DNA of 46,111 bases from Lindgomyces ingoldianus (Eukaryota; Ascomycota; Dothideomycetes; Pleosporales; Lindgomycetaceae): NCBI RefSeq assembly GCF_010093535.1, contig NW_022985172.1, forward strand, positions 922,766-968,876. The letters are read 5' to 3'. Position numbers and translations under genes: made by a program. The notes beneath the pieces are model-generated. The model had not been told where the DNA came from. It did no database searches and was given only the letters and a program-made list of their open reading frames with translations. This document shows, in pieces, positions 35,321-45,603 of the stretch (positions are counted from its first letter, which is position 1; every line of letters begins with the position of its first letter).

Positions 35321-36796
35321 GTATTAGACAAGTATTAAACAAACAAGTTAAAAATTATAGTCTGCTACTATAACTAACTGCTATATTCTTTGCTGCATAT
35401 CTGCATTTTGCTTTTTTATAGTTTCTAAATTACTACTTTTTAAATAATCTAAAGAGAAATGCTTGTTAAACATTAACTTATCTAGTAACTTAACATAAGA
35501 AACTATAATATATATAAGACCTAGTGCATAATCTCTTTTACTACTAATATAAATAACTGCCTTGTCTAGACTTAAGCCTTGTGACTTGTAGATAGTTATA
35601 GCCTACGCAGAGCAGATTAGAAACTGTGTGCAGGACATAACATTCCTCTAGAAGCAAAACTCTTAACTAATAAAAAATATAAAAATAACTACCTTACTGT
35701 TTGCCTAAGTATACAGCGCTAGCTCTTTGTACCTAGAGACAGCAATAAAAACTGCCTTTAGAGGCTCCTTACAAGGATCTATAATAGATAAAGGCTATAG
35801 AATATTGTCTACTTCCCTAATAGTACTGTTTACAAGACTAACCTCTATCTATATATTATGCAAGAGCATAACTTAGCCACCCACACATAATAAAAGAAGG
35901 CTGTGTAAGTTACTACTGTTCTAAGCGTCTACTTTAGCAGCCTAAAGGTAATTATGTTTAGCCTAAGTAATAACAATAAGTTTACTACAGTCTTTTATAC
36001 ACTACTAGTTTATAGCAGAGACCTTAGAACATTTACTGTATAGTTAGATAGCAGAGTTAAAGCTATAACACTTATTAGCTAGGAGCAAAACCTAACATTA
36101 CTTACTAAATAGCATCTAGTTATTAGCAGTGCTTACGCTATCCTAGAAACGCCTAAAAGCATCCTAAAACCTAGCCTAGGAGTCCCCCTGCTGCTATATT
36201 ACAACATTAAGTATAATTGTCTTATTAAACAAACTATACAGGTGCTAACTATAGGTCTCTATAGGGCATTTCTAATTAGTATAATTAAACAGCGGCTGCT
36301 AGCTAACTAGAGGTAGTTGCCTAAAATTGCTAGATAATATAATGTTAATGCTACTAAAGTCCTCCTTAGACTCTAGAAACGCCTACACACACCTAGCATA
36401 GATCTAGCTAAGTATACTAAGGCTAACTATAAATTTTTTGTTAATTATAATATATTTAACTTATTAAAGTTAGCTTTAAAGCTAGAAAAGACTTACTTCT
36501 TATAAAAGTAAAAAAGGTCTATACTTGTTAATAATTAGAATGTAAAATATAGAGTTAATAGTGCAACTAGATATAAGATATACAGCCACACTAGTAGGCG
36601 CGCATCGCATTATAGGGTTACTAATGTTGTATTATAGAGCTAAGTTGTTAAGAGCTAAAAATATACTATTAATAATAAACATCTTTTCTATACTACTAAC
36701 CCTATCTAAATTAATAAGCAACTGCAGTAGTAAATAAAGTTTAAGATATGCTATAAAGTAGTTTATAACTAGGTTATATAATAATCTCTATTTTGC

Positions 36797-36928
36797 CTAG
36801 AGGGTATTAGACATGGTATTAGACGCCCTAGCTCTAGCGACTAGATAGCAGCTCTTTAGCCTAGACTAATATGTTATTAGATCTAGATTGTATAGATTAA
36901 TATAAGATAAATCTATCTAATTCTTTAC
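36797..36928 (-). other. Proposed intron in RepHel, before the helicase ATPase region
   Basis: On the minus strand a GTAAAGAATT donor (from 36928) and a CCCTCTAG acceptor (ending 36797) bracket 132 nt. Downstream the reading enters the helicase (LLYNLVINYFIAYL, then QLLI). A paired GTCTAATAC box sits 6 bp before the acceptor. The splice is inferred from reading continuity only. Confidence 0.5.
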
Positions 36929-38531
36929 CTAATTAAGTAGACAGTTACTAAGGGCATTTAGATTAACGTCCTTTTTGTTTTCTCTTAGTTAGCGTAGCCT
37001 AAGCTTATTAAATAACAAAGTCTTCTCTAGCACTACATTCTTCTACTTAGGATTATTTAGGTCCTTCTCTAGGTTAGGTTTACTGTAAGCGTTAGTTAGC
37101 TTATAGAAATAGATAGTGTAGTAATAATTATAAGCTTTAGTAAATATCTTATAAGTAACTTTATAAACAGCTAATAACTTATTAGCAGTGTAAAAGAAGT
37201 AGTGTAGAGTTAACTTAACTTATAAAAAGTTCTCTAAATTAAGAGAGGGCTTATATTAAAAAAAAAAGTTTAGAATTTTAAGCTTAGCTCTTAGCCTACA
37301 TTTTAACTTTTTAGTAATGTAGTTAAAATAAAGCAGAAAGTCTAAGTAGTAGATATAGTCTAGAGAGCTATCTTGCTTTAGATATTTCTGCATAAGTGTA
37401 CAGGCTTTTGTAATAGTAAACTTGTTATAGTTTTCTACTTCTGTGTTTTCTAGTAGTCTTTGTTACTAAGCTTAATCTTAGAAGAAAAAAAAGAACAGTT
37501 ATAAACTAATAAGTTAATAATTAACTATAATAACAGTCTAGCTATAGTAATAGAGAGGTAAGTAAAATAGCTAATGTATAACCTTCTAAGCACTATAATC
37601 CTAAGCGCTAAGCCCCTTGTTTATAAGCTTTGCAGTAAATAAAAGTATAAAATTGCTAGGTCTAATATATAGTAAGACCTAAGCTACTATCTTCTTAAAC
37701 ATCTGTGTCTAAGTCTCACCCTTAGAAGTATACACACCTATGTAATTAACAACTCTAGTAGTACTTATGCATACTTATATATTAGTATTAGCGCGCTAAC
37801 TAAGTGCAAGGGTACATAAATAGGCGTTAAGTTGCATATAGTTCTATTATGCAAAAAAACGCTTATAGGGCTTCTCTTTTACATGCGCAAATGTTAGCAC
37901 CTCTTACACTTCTTAGGAAGTGTTAAATTAGCAGACTTTTTCTTTTATTTTTTTATATACCTTTAAACAATAGCTAGTTTAACACTAGTGTAAATAATAG
38001 CGTGTTAGGACGTTAGACAGCTTCTTAAACATAAACATTATAAAGCGCTATAAAAGGGACAGTACTAAACCCTTATCTACTAACTCCTGTAGCTTAGGTT
38101 CTAGATAAATTGCTAAGATGTAATAGCCCTAGTACGCTGCTAAGCAAGCAATAGAAAAAGGTGTAGCGTTCTCTCCTAGCTTGTTATTAGGATAAGGTGT
38201 GTTACTGCAGTAGTAGAGACTATAACTGTGTGTGCTTTCTCTGCCCTGCCACTTATACTAATTCTACTAATTTATAATGTTAAACTTTAGCTTAATTATA
38301 TGCTTTTTAAAGAGCCTAAAACATTAATTAAAGTAATAAGCTATAATGTGTAAGTTATCTTACATAAAAGTAGACGCTAATTATAGACGCTGTTTAGCAT
38401 TAGCAGCTTTTTATAAAGAAAACTCTTGCATAAAGCGCAGGAGGTTATGCTAGTGTTAATTAGCAGTAGAGAAGGTAATAAATAATGTAGGACAACAAAG
38501 TTACTAAACCTGCTAGGTTTTAACATATACA

Positions 38532-38655
38532 CTGTAGGTATTAGACAGGTATTAGACGCACTATTGCTTTAAAGTTTTTCCCTTTTTACATTTAAAACAA
38601 CTAAGTACTATAAATTTTAGCTATAAAACAAATAATAAAGTTAACTATTTATTAC
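38532..38655 (-). other. Proposed intron in RepHel, before the Rep region
   Basis: On the minus strand, exon text ending FARENRE is followed by GTAATAAATAG (donor, from 38655) and then 124 nt ending CCTACAG (38532). The reading resumes with TYSVYVKT and CCPTLFITFS. A perfect paired GTCTAATAC box lies just before the acceptor. Confidence 0.55.
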
Positions 38656-40432
38656 TCTCTATTTTCTCTAGCAAATTGCTTCTGTATGTTTTCTACTGTT
38701 AACTCCTGCCTATTAAAGGCGCGCTTAATGTAGAATCCTGCTTTAAACGCAGACTTCTTCTAAAGAAGCATATTAAATGCTATAAACTAGAAATATAGGT
38801 GTTAAGCAAATCTTCTGTCCTTATAACAAATAAAGTAGCGCACATAACTAAGAAAATTAACATTATGTAGTTAGAGCTATACAAATTCTGCCTTACTATA
38901 TAGAAATAAAGACAGGAACGTAAGGCTAAATAAGAGCTTATAACTATTAAATTTAGAAATTAGAGTTTAATAAATAAAACCTATAAAAAGAAACTCCTGT
39001 GTTATTATTTAATAAATATAGTCCCTTAATGTCTTAAACTTATAAACATTAGGTGTAAAGTTAAGTACAACCTTATGTTTAGGCTCTTTAACCTTATTAA
39101 TGTCTATCTCTTTAAATACAGAGCTCCTACTATAGGTGCTGCCAGCGTCTTTATTTACAGCAGATGTAGCAGTATTAGACAAGGTATTAGCCTCTAGATT
39201 ATTATCTTTATCTACTACATCTATAGGTAAACTATTATTGTTTGTCTTAATAATTAGAAGTTAGTTATTAATGTAATTATTTATTAGCAGTAAACTAAGA
39301 GCTTTCTTATTAACAGTAACATTAGCGTATCTAGGATAGTAGGTAATTAAGTGGTTTAGCTACTGTTCTACAATAGGTTAACGCACGCAGTGCTCCTTTT
39401 TAAACTAACAGTTAATTGCACCTTAATTCTCCTCTTTAGTAGTAGCTAGTTTAAGGATAACAATGTCTAGATTATAAAAAAAGAGTAAAAAGCGTAAGAA
39501 CACCTTAGCAGTGTTAACAGCAAAGTGGCATATATAGCCCTAGTACTTATACTACTGTCCCTAATGCTGCCTTATTTCTATATTAATGTGTACGTGTGCT
39601 AGTAGTTGCTCTTTAGTAGTAGTTAACTTAGAAAGGTTTAGTAAAGGGCTAAGATTAAAGTTATTTATGTCTTTTTAAAGTAAAATAAATTCCTTCTTGT
39701 GTCTATATTTAAGTAAATTAGTAGCGCACTTCTTATAAGTACCTTATTAATTTAATCTTATGTTAAACTACTTTTAATTATAGGTAGTGCATGTATCTAA
39801 CTTAATATTAAGTAGACCTTTATAAAAGTTGTTAATATAGCCCTTATTAACTTCTAGTATAGCCTAGTCTTTAAGGAATTTAACATTATTAAAATTTATA
39901 GGTACAGGCGCAGATAGAAAATTATACGCATAGCGCTTAGCGTCTAAGAAGATATCTATGTTAATGTCTTTATCTAAACTGTTGCTAAGGTTGTTTTTAT
40001 TTGTACCTGCTCTCTGCAACTAAGAGGGTGTAGACTAAAACCTTCTCTATGTTAATAGTAGCTTTTAGGTACATTGCGTACTTAAACTAATTAAAGTAAA
40101 TAGCACAGATAGTATATTAGAGAGGTTGCCTAATAGGCTAGAGATTTTATATTAGGGAGATTATTAAGGCGTCTGTTATGTAAAAATGTTGCAAAGAAGA
40201 GAGCTTAATAGGCTAAAGTTTATAAAAGGCAATATATGTGCTAGTTTTTTATTTATAGTATAAACGTTAACCTTACTCTTTAATTAGCAACACTTTTAAC
40301 ATAAAGTCTTTTACCTGCTATTTTCTTTAAACATGTTATTTGCCTAGTCTAATAGCGTAGAACAATAACAACATAGGGGTACTAGAGGAGACAACAGCGG
40401 GATATAGAGTTGTAGTCTGTTATTTGCGACAT

Positions 40433-41099
40433 ATGTGATATCAGCAAGAGCGCGCCTCTTGGCTGGCGGTGGAGGTATAGGGCTGCCCTAGGTAGGGCGC
40501 TTCCTTGCCTAGATTTGTGTATTGCAGGGCGCACATTAAACCTTCTATTAGAGGAACGTCCTGTCTCTCTGTAGATCTATAGGGTGATAACAATTATTAC
40601 AGAGTAGGGGAGGTTTATTAGCGTTAAATAGCAGAGGTACTATGTTGTGGGTTGTAGCAGGAGGTATTAGACGGGTATTAGACAACACGCGCAGCAAGGT
40701 TTTAGTTTTCGCGCAGGAAATAATTATCTAAGGATCTGCTGTTTTTATGCTTACGTGAGCCTAAAAAGGCTAAAAGCAGTAATTCTTAGCTGCTAAGCCC
40801 TAACTAAAGAAAACTAAAGTCCACAGAAAGAAGCGGAGCAAGCTCCGCTAATAATGTATGTAAGCAGATTTTTATTATTATGTAGCCTAATTTAACAACA
40901 AGCAAGCTAGGCAGCAACAGTATAAAAAGAGATTAGAGGGATTAACTATAGTAAACGTATAGTGCACGTGACTATTAACTAAATAGGATATTGTCTAAAC
41001 ACGTCAACTAACAAGCTAAGATTAGTAGGATACTTAGCCTATTTAGAGATAGGGCGACGTCTAATTATGCTAGTACAGGCCTAAATTTTGCAGGCAAAT
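40433..41099. other. Helitron upstream region and junction to the DUF6589-like gene
   Basis: This partly mutated stretch is mostly non-coding. It holds the last paired GTCTAATAC box (40664) and the hairpin palindrome AGCGGAGCAAGCTCCGCT (40832-40849). The promoter of RepHel should lie in its left half. From 40850 to about 41100 the DNA is AT-rich, with no motif seen. Confidence 0.4.
40832..40849. other. Perfect 18-bp palindrome, candidate Helitron terminal hairpin
   Basis: AGCGGAGCAAGCTCCGCT folds into a 7-8 bp stem with almost no loop. It is GC-rich and unmutated in a decayed context. A half-degraded match is present at about 32157, 8.7 kb away. Confidence 0.6.
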
Positions 41100-44013
41100 T
41101 AATTAATTTAAGACTAGATAATACAAAGCACTAATAAACCTGCTGTAGCTCTTTAATATCTAGCTGTTGTCTTTATAGTAGATAAAAGACAATTAACTAC
41201 CTAGATAAGAAAGAAGCAGAAGGCACCTTTATACTATAGCTAGTAAATATTTTTATATATACGCTGCTTTATTATTCCTTAGCTAAGTTGTTAAACAGAC
41301 TATCTATTAGATCCTATATCTTATTAGTAACACTGTATGTTGTGTCCTTAACCGCACCTGCAAAGCTAGCAGCATTAATAAAAAGAGACTTATAAGTGCT
41401 AATGCTTGCAAGGTCTGTAACATCTAATTCTAGCGCAGGATTAACAGACACAACATTAGCCGCATTAAAGTCTTTAATCTTAGACGCTAACAACTTAGCA
41501 CCCCCTAAAATAATATCAGGACTAGTAAGTAGTAGCGCCGCACAAGGCTGGAATATCCTAGAAGGAGGTCTACACTGTCCGCCCTCTAGTAAATAATAAG
41601 CAAGAGCAAACGTCTTAGACCTAACATCCTGCTGCAAATGCTTGTTGTTTGTCTTCTTACTAAAGGCGTTCTCCATAAGCGCACGTAATTGCATGTAGAA
41701 CTAGGAGGAGAGCGCAAGACAGCTAAAAGTAAAGTTTACGTTATAAGTTTTGTTCTTAAAGTGCTGCATGTTAAGTTTGTACGTACAGTTTATAAGCTTA
41801 AGCACTAAATTAGCAGCCTAAAATGTATCAGGCTTTCTATGTACGTTGACTAGTCTAGATGCAAGGATAGACTGCTGGAGTATTAGAGTAGAGACGTTGT
41901 TAGTTAACATCCACTAAAGATGTAACAGTTTAGTGCTGTATTAACCCTGCCTAGACCTAAAGAACATAATAGCAAGTAGGTTAATTAGAAGGCAGATAAG
42001 CCTAATATTACTATGCTTTACAGCATAATAGAAGCTTAGGAACATCTTAATTTCTTAGAGAAACTGACATGTTAAGGTAAACTCGCCAACCAGGTCGTCC
42101 TGTCTGTCCTATGCAAGACTAGTAAAGACCTTCGCCCGCACTTAATTAAGGACATTAAAATAGTCTCTAGGAGCAAGCCTACTAATAGCTTTAGAGTATA
42201 GCTCTAAAGTGTGCTGCTTAACATTGTTAATGTTATCTGTTAAACCCTAGAGAAGGCTACTGTTACTTAACTCCTGGTAGAAAAGGCCAGCAATCCTAGC
42301 GTTCCAGCTTAAGGTAATAAGGGGAACTGCCATGTGATATTTAACGTTGCCCTTATTAATGCCTGATTGATTTAACTGCGAGATATTGTGTAATAAGTTG
42401 CTTAAGAAATTAAAGCCTTCTAGGGCCAAGAAATGCGTGCGGACAATCATATACGTAAGGGACTGGAGGATATGGAAGTACGCTGGCGGCCCAATCATCC
42501 AGTCCCTTCGATCGTATGGCTTAGAGGCGTCCCGCTGCTCCTTTTTGATACTTCGTATGAACTCAGCTGTCTTCTGGTCACCCCACACAATCCACAGTCG
42601 CTCCTTAAAGCTCAGTTTGTCAGTGTCTGGAGGTAACCCTAGCTGCTTTAACTATATATTATTGTGTACTTTGTATGTCTCATCAATAACACCCTCATCA
42701 AAGAAAATGGCCCCTAAATGATTGACCTGACTAGGAGTCTCGCACAGCAGCACATCAAGTGCTGGCATTGATGGTTCCTGAAGCTCACTCCCCTCAAATA
42801 TAGACAAGACAGCGCCAGGGTGAATAGCTGCTATTGCTTGCGACATAAGATATACAGTGATCCTCTTGCTTACAGGATCCCAAACCATGCCATCGGACTC
42901 TGTAAGGTGCTCAAGCCGTAGCGGCATGCTTGGTTTAAACATAGTTTGTTTAAGCCCATCCAATGGGAGCCATGGGCACTTAATAATCAGCGCTGTAGTT
43001 AGGTTCGCTGCGTAAATGTACCAGTACCCAGTGCGTGGTCGCGTATACGGTCCTGAAAATTGTAATTGTCATATACAATTGTAGACTGCGGGTCCATTGC
43101 AAGACGTGGCAACCTAAGTACCATCAGATAACATAACCACTAACTAAACAGATATAACCTACAACGACTTTGTCTTGTCTGCTATATTATCTACCTCCTT
43201 GTTGATGACCTTGTAAGAGTCACACAGACCAAGACCTGATAACGTCTCAATAACCCGTCGCTTTGTGCCACTGCCATGCAAGTATAGCCCTAGCAGGCGA
43301 GCAAAATGATTTGACCTCCTTCGAGCCCGGGCGCGCAAAATAACAGCAGTAATCAAGTACGCCTCGCTGTTATGCGAAGTCTTCGCCTTTGGATAACTAC
43401 GCCAGGCCGCACGCTCATTGCTTAGCATGCTACTGATAAACTTGCTCCAAGCTGGAGCCTTTTCGGCCAGAGTCGTGCCCGTACCAGAAAAATCAACATC
43501 CTCCAACTTAGCATCAGGCTGATACTGCCCGAACAAGGGCTCCTTAAGCAAGACATCGAACTCCTGGTAGATTGAATTGGAATCAAAATCATCCTGGACG
43601 CCCTGATCAACCCCTATTGTTGCAAGTAGGTTATGCTTCTTAAGCGCTTTTTTAAAAATTGTCCTCCTCCTGCTGGGCTCTAAAGTCCTTTTTGGGAGAG
43701 GTTCATCCAGGTACGACTCAAGAAAATCGCCAAGTGACCATCTGAGCTCGTGCATACACGTTAACATAAGCTCAAGCTTTTGTCCCTTTGTATGGTAGGT
43801 TGATGTTGTGCGGCGGGCGCGGTCTAGTAACGCGTCAACCGACTGCTCAGTGGCAACAGCACGAGGCGTCTCGACGTCTGAAGAAGAGGGAAAGGAGGTC
43901 ATCGGGACGACGGACGACAGCGACGTTGATGAGGGGGGTATATTCGGTGGCTGCTGAGATGGACGCGGGGGTAAACGTGGATGCGGGGTGCGGCTGGGGG
44001 AATCATCGCTCAT
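41100..44013 (-). pseudogene. DUF6589-like fungal gene, lightly damaged
   Basis: The start is taken at ATG 44013-44011 (MSDDSPSRTPHPRLPP). An ATG 57 nt upstream is in frame, but its leader looks like 5' UTR. Exon 1 (44013-43163) has a Pro/Ser-rich N-terminus, then SNHFARLLGLYLHGSGTKRR and ETLSGLGLCDSYKVINKEV. A 49-nt intron (43162-43114, GTAGGT...CTTAG) joins in frame to MDPQSTIVYDNYNF. Next come DGLKQTMF, WGDQKTAEFIRS, YDRRDWMIGPPAYFHILQ, DDLVGEFTLTCQFL and NVHRKPDTF. This order fits the large fungal family DUF6589, function unknown, often associated with repeats. Total length is about 900 codons. Damage includes a frameshift near 43005 and TGG-to-stop changes that become denser towards the 3' end. 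Family name recalled from motif style, not searched. Confidence 0.6.
43114..43162 (-). other. Proposed 49-nt intron in the DUF6589-like gene
   Basis: Donor GTAGGTTAT follows KS and two bases of Leu. The acceptor is TACTTAG. Joining the exons keeps the frame open (SL-LPRLAMDPQ). The size is typical for filamentous ascomycetes. Confidence 0.6.
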
Positions 44014-44179
44014 TTTGGCAACAGACAACGCGCAAATTGTCCTAAAAATTGATACGCAGTAGCAGTACACGATACAGTTGCTACTGCAAAGTTTTGCGAA
44101 GTTTAGAGGACAGAAACGCGGACAAATTGATGATAGAAGGTCCCCTCATACAAAAAGTGAGCAGTAAAGTTGTAGTATC
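44014..44179 (-). promoter_or_regulatory. Upstream region of the DUF6589-like gene
   Basis: This is about 165 bp between the shared repeat and the start codon, GC-balanced and with no RIP signature. It should contain the 5' UTR and core promoter. No TATA box or specific site was identified with confidence. Confidence 0.35.
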
Positions 44180-44350
44180 TAAGAAATAATCACAAAAGTC
44201 CCTCAGACGGCTGGGGAGAGAAAGCCTTTCTTACACCCTCATTGGCTAGAGAGATGGGGCTTGCGCCACTGAGGCCACTAGCAGGGGCTTGCCCCTCTCG
44301 AGGCTCTCTCCCCATCCCGTCTGAGCTTGCTGAGATAAACTATATACTGT
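44180..44350. repeat. Repeat with 24-25 bp inverted ends, shared with 16200-16360
   Basis: Inverted repeats CTCAGACGGCTGGGGAGAGA (from 44202) and TCTCTCCCCATCCCGTCTGAG-type text (ending 44325) enclose about 75 bp. That core contains two further related words, GGGGCTTGCGCC and GGGGCTTGCCCC. The 124-bp unit resembles a MITE, but similarity to 16200-16360 continues on both sides of it, so the true repeat is larger. It truncates the LINE ORF1 to its right in the second zinc knuckle. Confidence 0.6.
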
Positions 44351-45603
44351 ACGAGATAGGAGCTATGCCTAATGAGTAAATAGTGCAGTACATGGGTATG
44401 ATATCGCGTGAGACACGTGCGACACCTAGCACAAACCCGCTGCCTCGTGCATGTGAATGCCTTGTGCCCTAGCTGGTGGCATTGGTAGCACTGCAATGGT
44501 CCATTTCGCGGTTCAAACGGTCTTGTGTATGCAGATTCTCCGTTGATGTGGAAGTACTGTTCTTGTAGCAGCCGGGCTGCATCGCTGCCCTTAGTGAAAT
44601 ACACCACCATCGATCCATATGCCTTTCCTGAATCCTTTCTACTCAGCCAGCTGACTTTTGCTACCTGCACCCTGTTTTCGACCCCGAGGGCCTCCGGGGC
44701 TCCTGGTCGGATTTGTCCTTCCTCTGACAGCACCGCTAGCCGGTTGGCGTTATCTACCCTGATTGGGAAGAGCTGGTCGCGCAGTATCCTAACTCCCCTG
44801 GCCGCCGTCTTGCGGGCTGCCTCTTTGACCGCCTGGAGCTCACTTTCGTCCCTACATGTGACTCTGATTCGATCGGTGTTCCTCGGGTCCCTAACCACTG
44901 CCGCACATCGCCATTCCGCGCGCTCGTAGTTTGTCCGCATCTCCTCCTCAATGGCTTGTCTAATCTTGCCTAGTTTCGCCTTCTCCCTGTCCACCTCCTC
45001 AATCCTAGATGTGTCGATTGTGCAGTAGAGTGTGTCCGTTGTCGTTGAGGGTGCTGTGTTGGTGGAAAGGGTCTGTAGGTTACTAGGCTGGCTGCTTGGG
45101 GGCGATCGTGCCACGGCGGCGTAAGATGGCGATCCACTAGGCAGCGTGTACGATCTGGCTAGAAGGGTCTCGAATTTGTCTACCATTGCTTTGTTCTCTG
45201 CCTTCAGTGCCTCCACCTCTTGGGTGAGTGCCCTTGTTATCGTCTCGATCTGGGTTGCGTGTTCTCTTTCTATCCGCTCCATTGTGGCTACCATCCTGTC
45301 TTGGGTCTCTTTGAGTGCTGCGAGCACCACAACTAATGGGTCTTCCTTTTGTCTCGCTCCTGCGCTTCTCTTGGGTATACCTGTTCCTTCGTCATGTCTC
45401 GTTCTTGGTCGGCCTTGAGTGCGGGTTGGTTGTGGGGCTCTGGGGGCCTCTTGGTCGACATTGATCACCTCGTCCGTCCCGCTTCCATCGCTTGAGTTTC
45501 CCTGTTGTCTCCTTATATTCTCCGCCTCGGTCGCCTTGCGCGTCCTGACGCGTGTTCGGGTCAATTGCCGCCCCTGACGCGTGTCCTCCACCTCCGATTC
45601 CAT
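44278..45603 (-). pseudogene. LINE ORF1 (gag-like), 3'-truncated, not RIP-mutated
   Basis: An intact 441-codon frame starts at ATG 45603 (MESEVEDTRQGRQLTRTR). The N-terminus is basic and disordered. Residues about 95-145 look like a coiled coil (LVVVLAALKETQDRMVATME, rich in Glu/Lys/Ala). A central domain at about 195-340 resembles the RNA-binding middle of Tad-type ORF1 (EEEMRTNYERAEWRCAAVVR, RIRVTCRDE). A zinc knuckle, CYQCHQLGHKAFTC, starts at about residue 375. The second knuckle begins (CARC) and then the frame runs at about residue 393 into unrelated DNA (the repeat at 44180-44350), so the last 45-50 codons are foreign. No ORF2 follows. Codon use is GC-rich, unlike the rest of the window. 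Confidence 0.75.

Larger units (their letters stand above)
35390..40432 (-). pseudogene. Helitron replication initiator-helicase (RepHel) pseudogene
   Basis: The likely start is the ATG complementary to 40430-40432 (MSQITDYNSIS). At 39990-39290 the reading is FLKD, EVNKGYINNFYKGL, LLAHVHINIEIRQH, ICHFAVNTAKVF and LDIVILKLATTKEEN, matching the N-terminal Helitron region. At 38950-38700 it reads TLISKFNSY, SYVRYFICYKDRRFA, FIAFNMLL and AFNRQELTVENI. At 38530-38040 it reads CCPTLFITFS, HNLLRFM and YKWQGRESTHS, the Rep region with the HxH-type motif damaged. At 36790-35390 a PIF1-like helicase follows: QLLI, PIMRCAPTSVAVYLI, QQGDS, LYSKCS, AITIYKSQG and DKAVIYISSKRDYALGL. RIP-type stops break the frame. 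Two introns can be proposed (38532-38655 and 36797-36928). In life it would nick, unwind and transfer Helitron DNA in the nucleus. Confidence 0.85.
32503..40683. repeat. Dispersed paired boxes: GTCTAATAC twice, 2-3 bp apart
   Basis: A 20-21 bp direct-repeat pair recurs at 32503-32523, 33041-33062, 33465-33485, 33743-33762, 34055-34074, 34522-34542, 34936-34956, 35321-35340, 36804-36824, 38538-38557, 39172-39192 and 40664-40683. In plus-strand sense those at 32503, 33041, 33743 and 34522 read GTCTAATAC-like. The rest read GTATTAGAC-like. The copies at 34055 and 38538 are perfect pairs with an AG spacer and the one at 40664 has GG. Others differ by one or two bases. None was seen outside the Helitron interval. 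Confidence 0.85.
32157..40849 (-). mobile_element. Helitron (rolling-circle transposon), RIP-mutated; borders tentative
   Basis: The minus strand encodes a fungal-type RepHel (Helitron-like N-terminal domain, Rep region, PIF1-like helicase). Near the right edge the 18-bp perfect palindrome AGCGGAGCAAGCTCCGCT lies at 40832-40849. Near the left edge AGCGGAGCTTG at about 32157 is followed by TTTTA where the intact hairpin has CTCCG, as C-to-T and G-to-A changes would give. Hairpins at both ends are reported for Helitron2-type elements. All paired GTCTAATAC boxes fall between these two sites. I could not fix exact termini, an insertion dinucleotide or a CTRR end, so the borders are inference. The RepHel identification is firm. 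Confidence 0.6.

Noticed and set aside
41396..41596. Plus-strand open frames in 41.3-46.0 kb (also at 42386, 43788, 44525, 45146, 45505)
   Set aside because: They are antisense shadows of the minus-strand DUF6589-like gene and LINE ORF1, whose protein motifs are recognisable.
44011..44070. Upstream ATG adding 19 residues (MYCYCVSIF...) to the DUF6589-like protein
   Set aside because: The leader is unlike the Ser/Pro-rich N-terminus. The ATG at 44013 fits better as the start.
32157..44350. A Starship-type giant element linking Helitron and DUF6589-like gene
   Set aside because: No tyrosine-recombinase captain (DUF3435) was seen at either end, and the Helitron hairpins already give a smaller unit.
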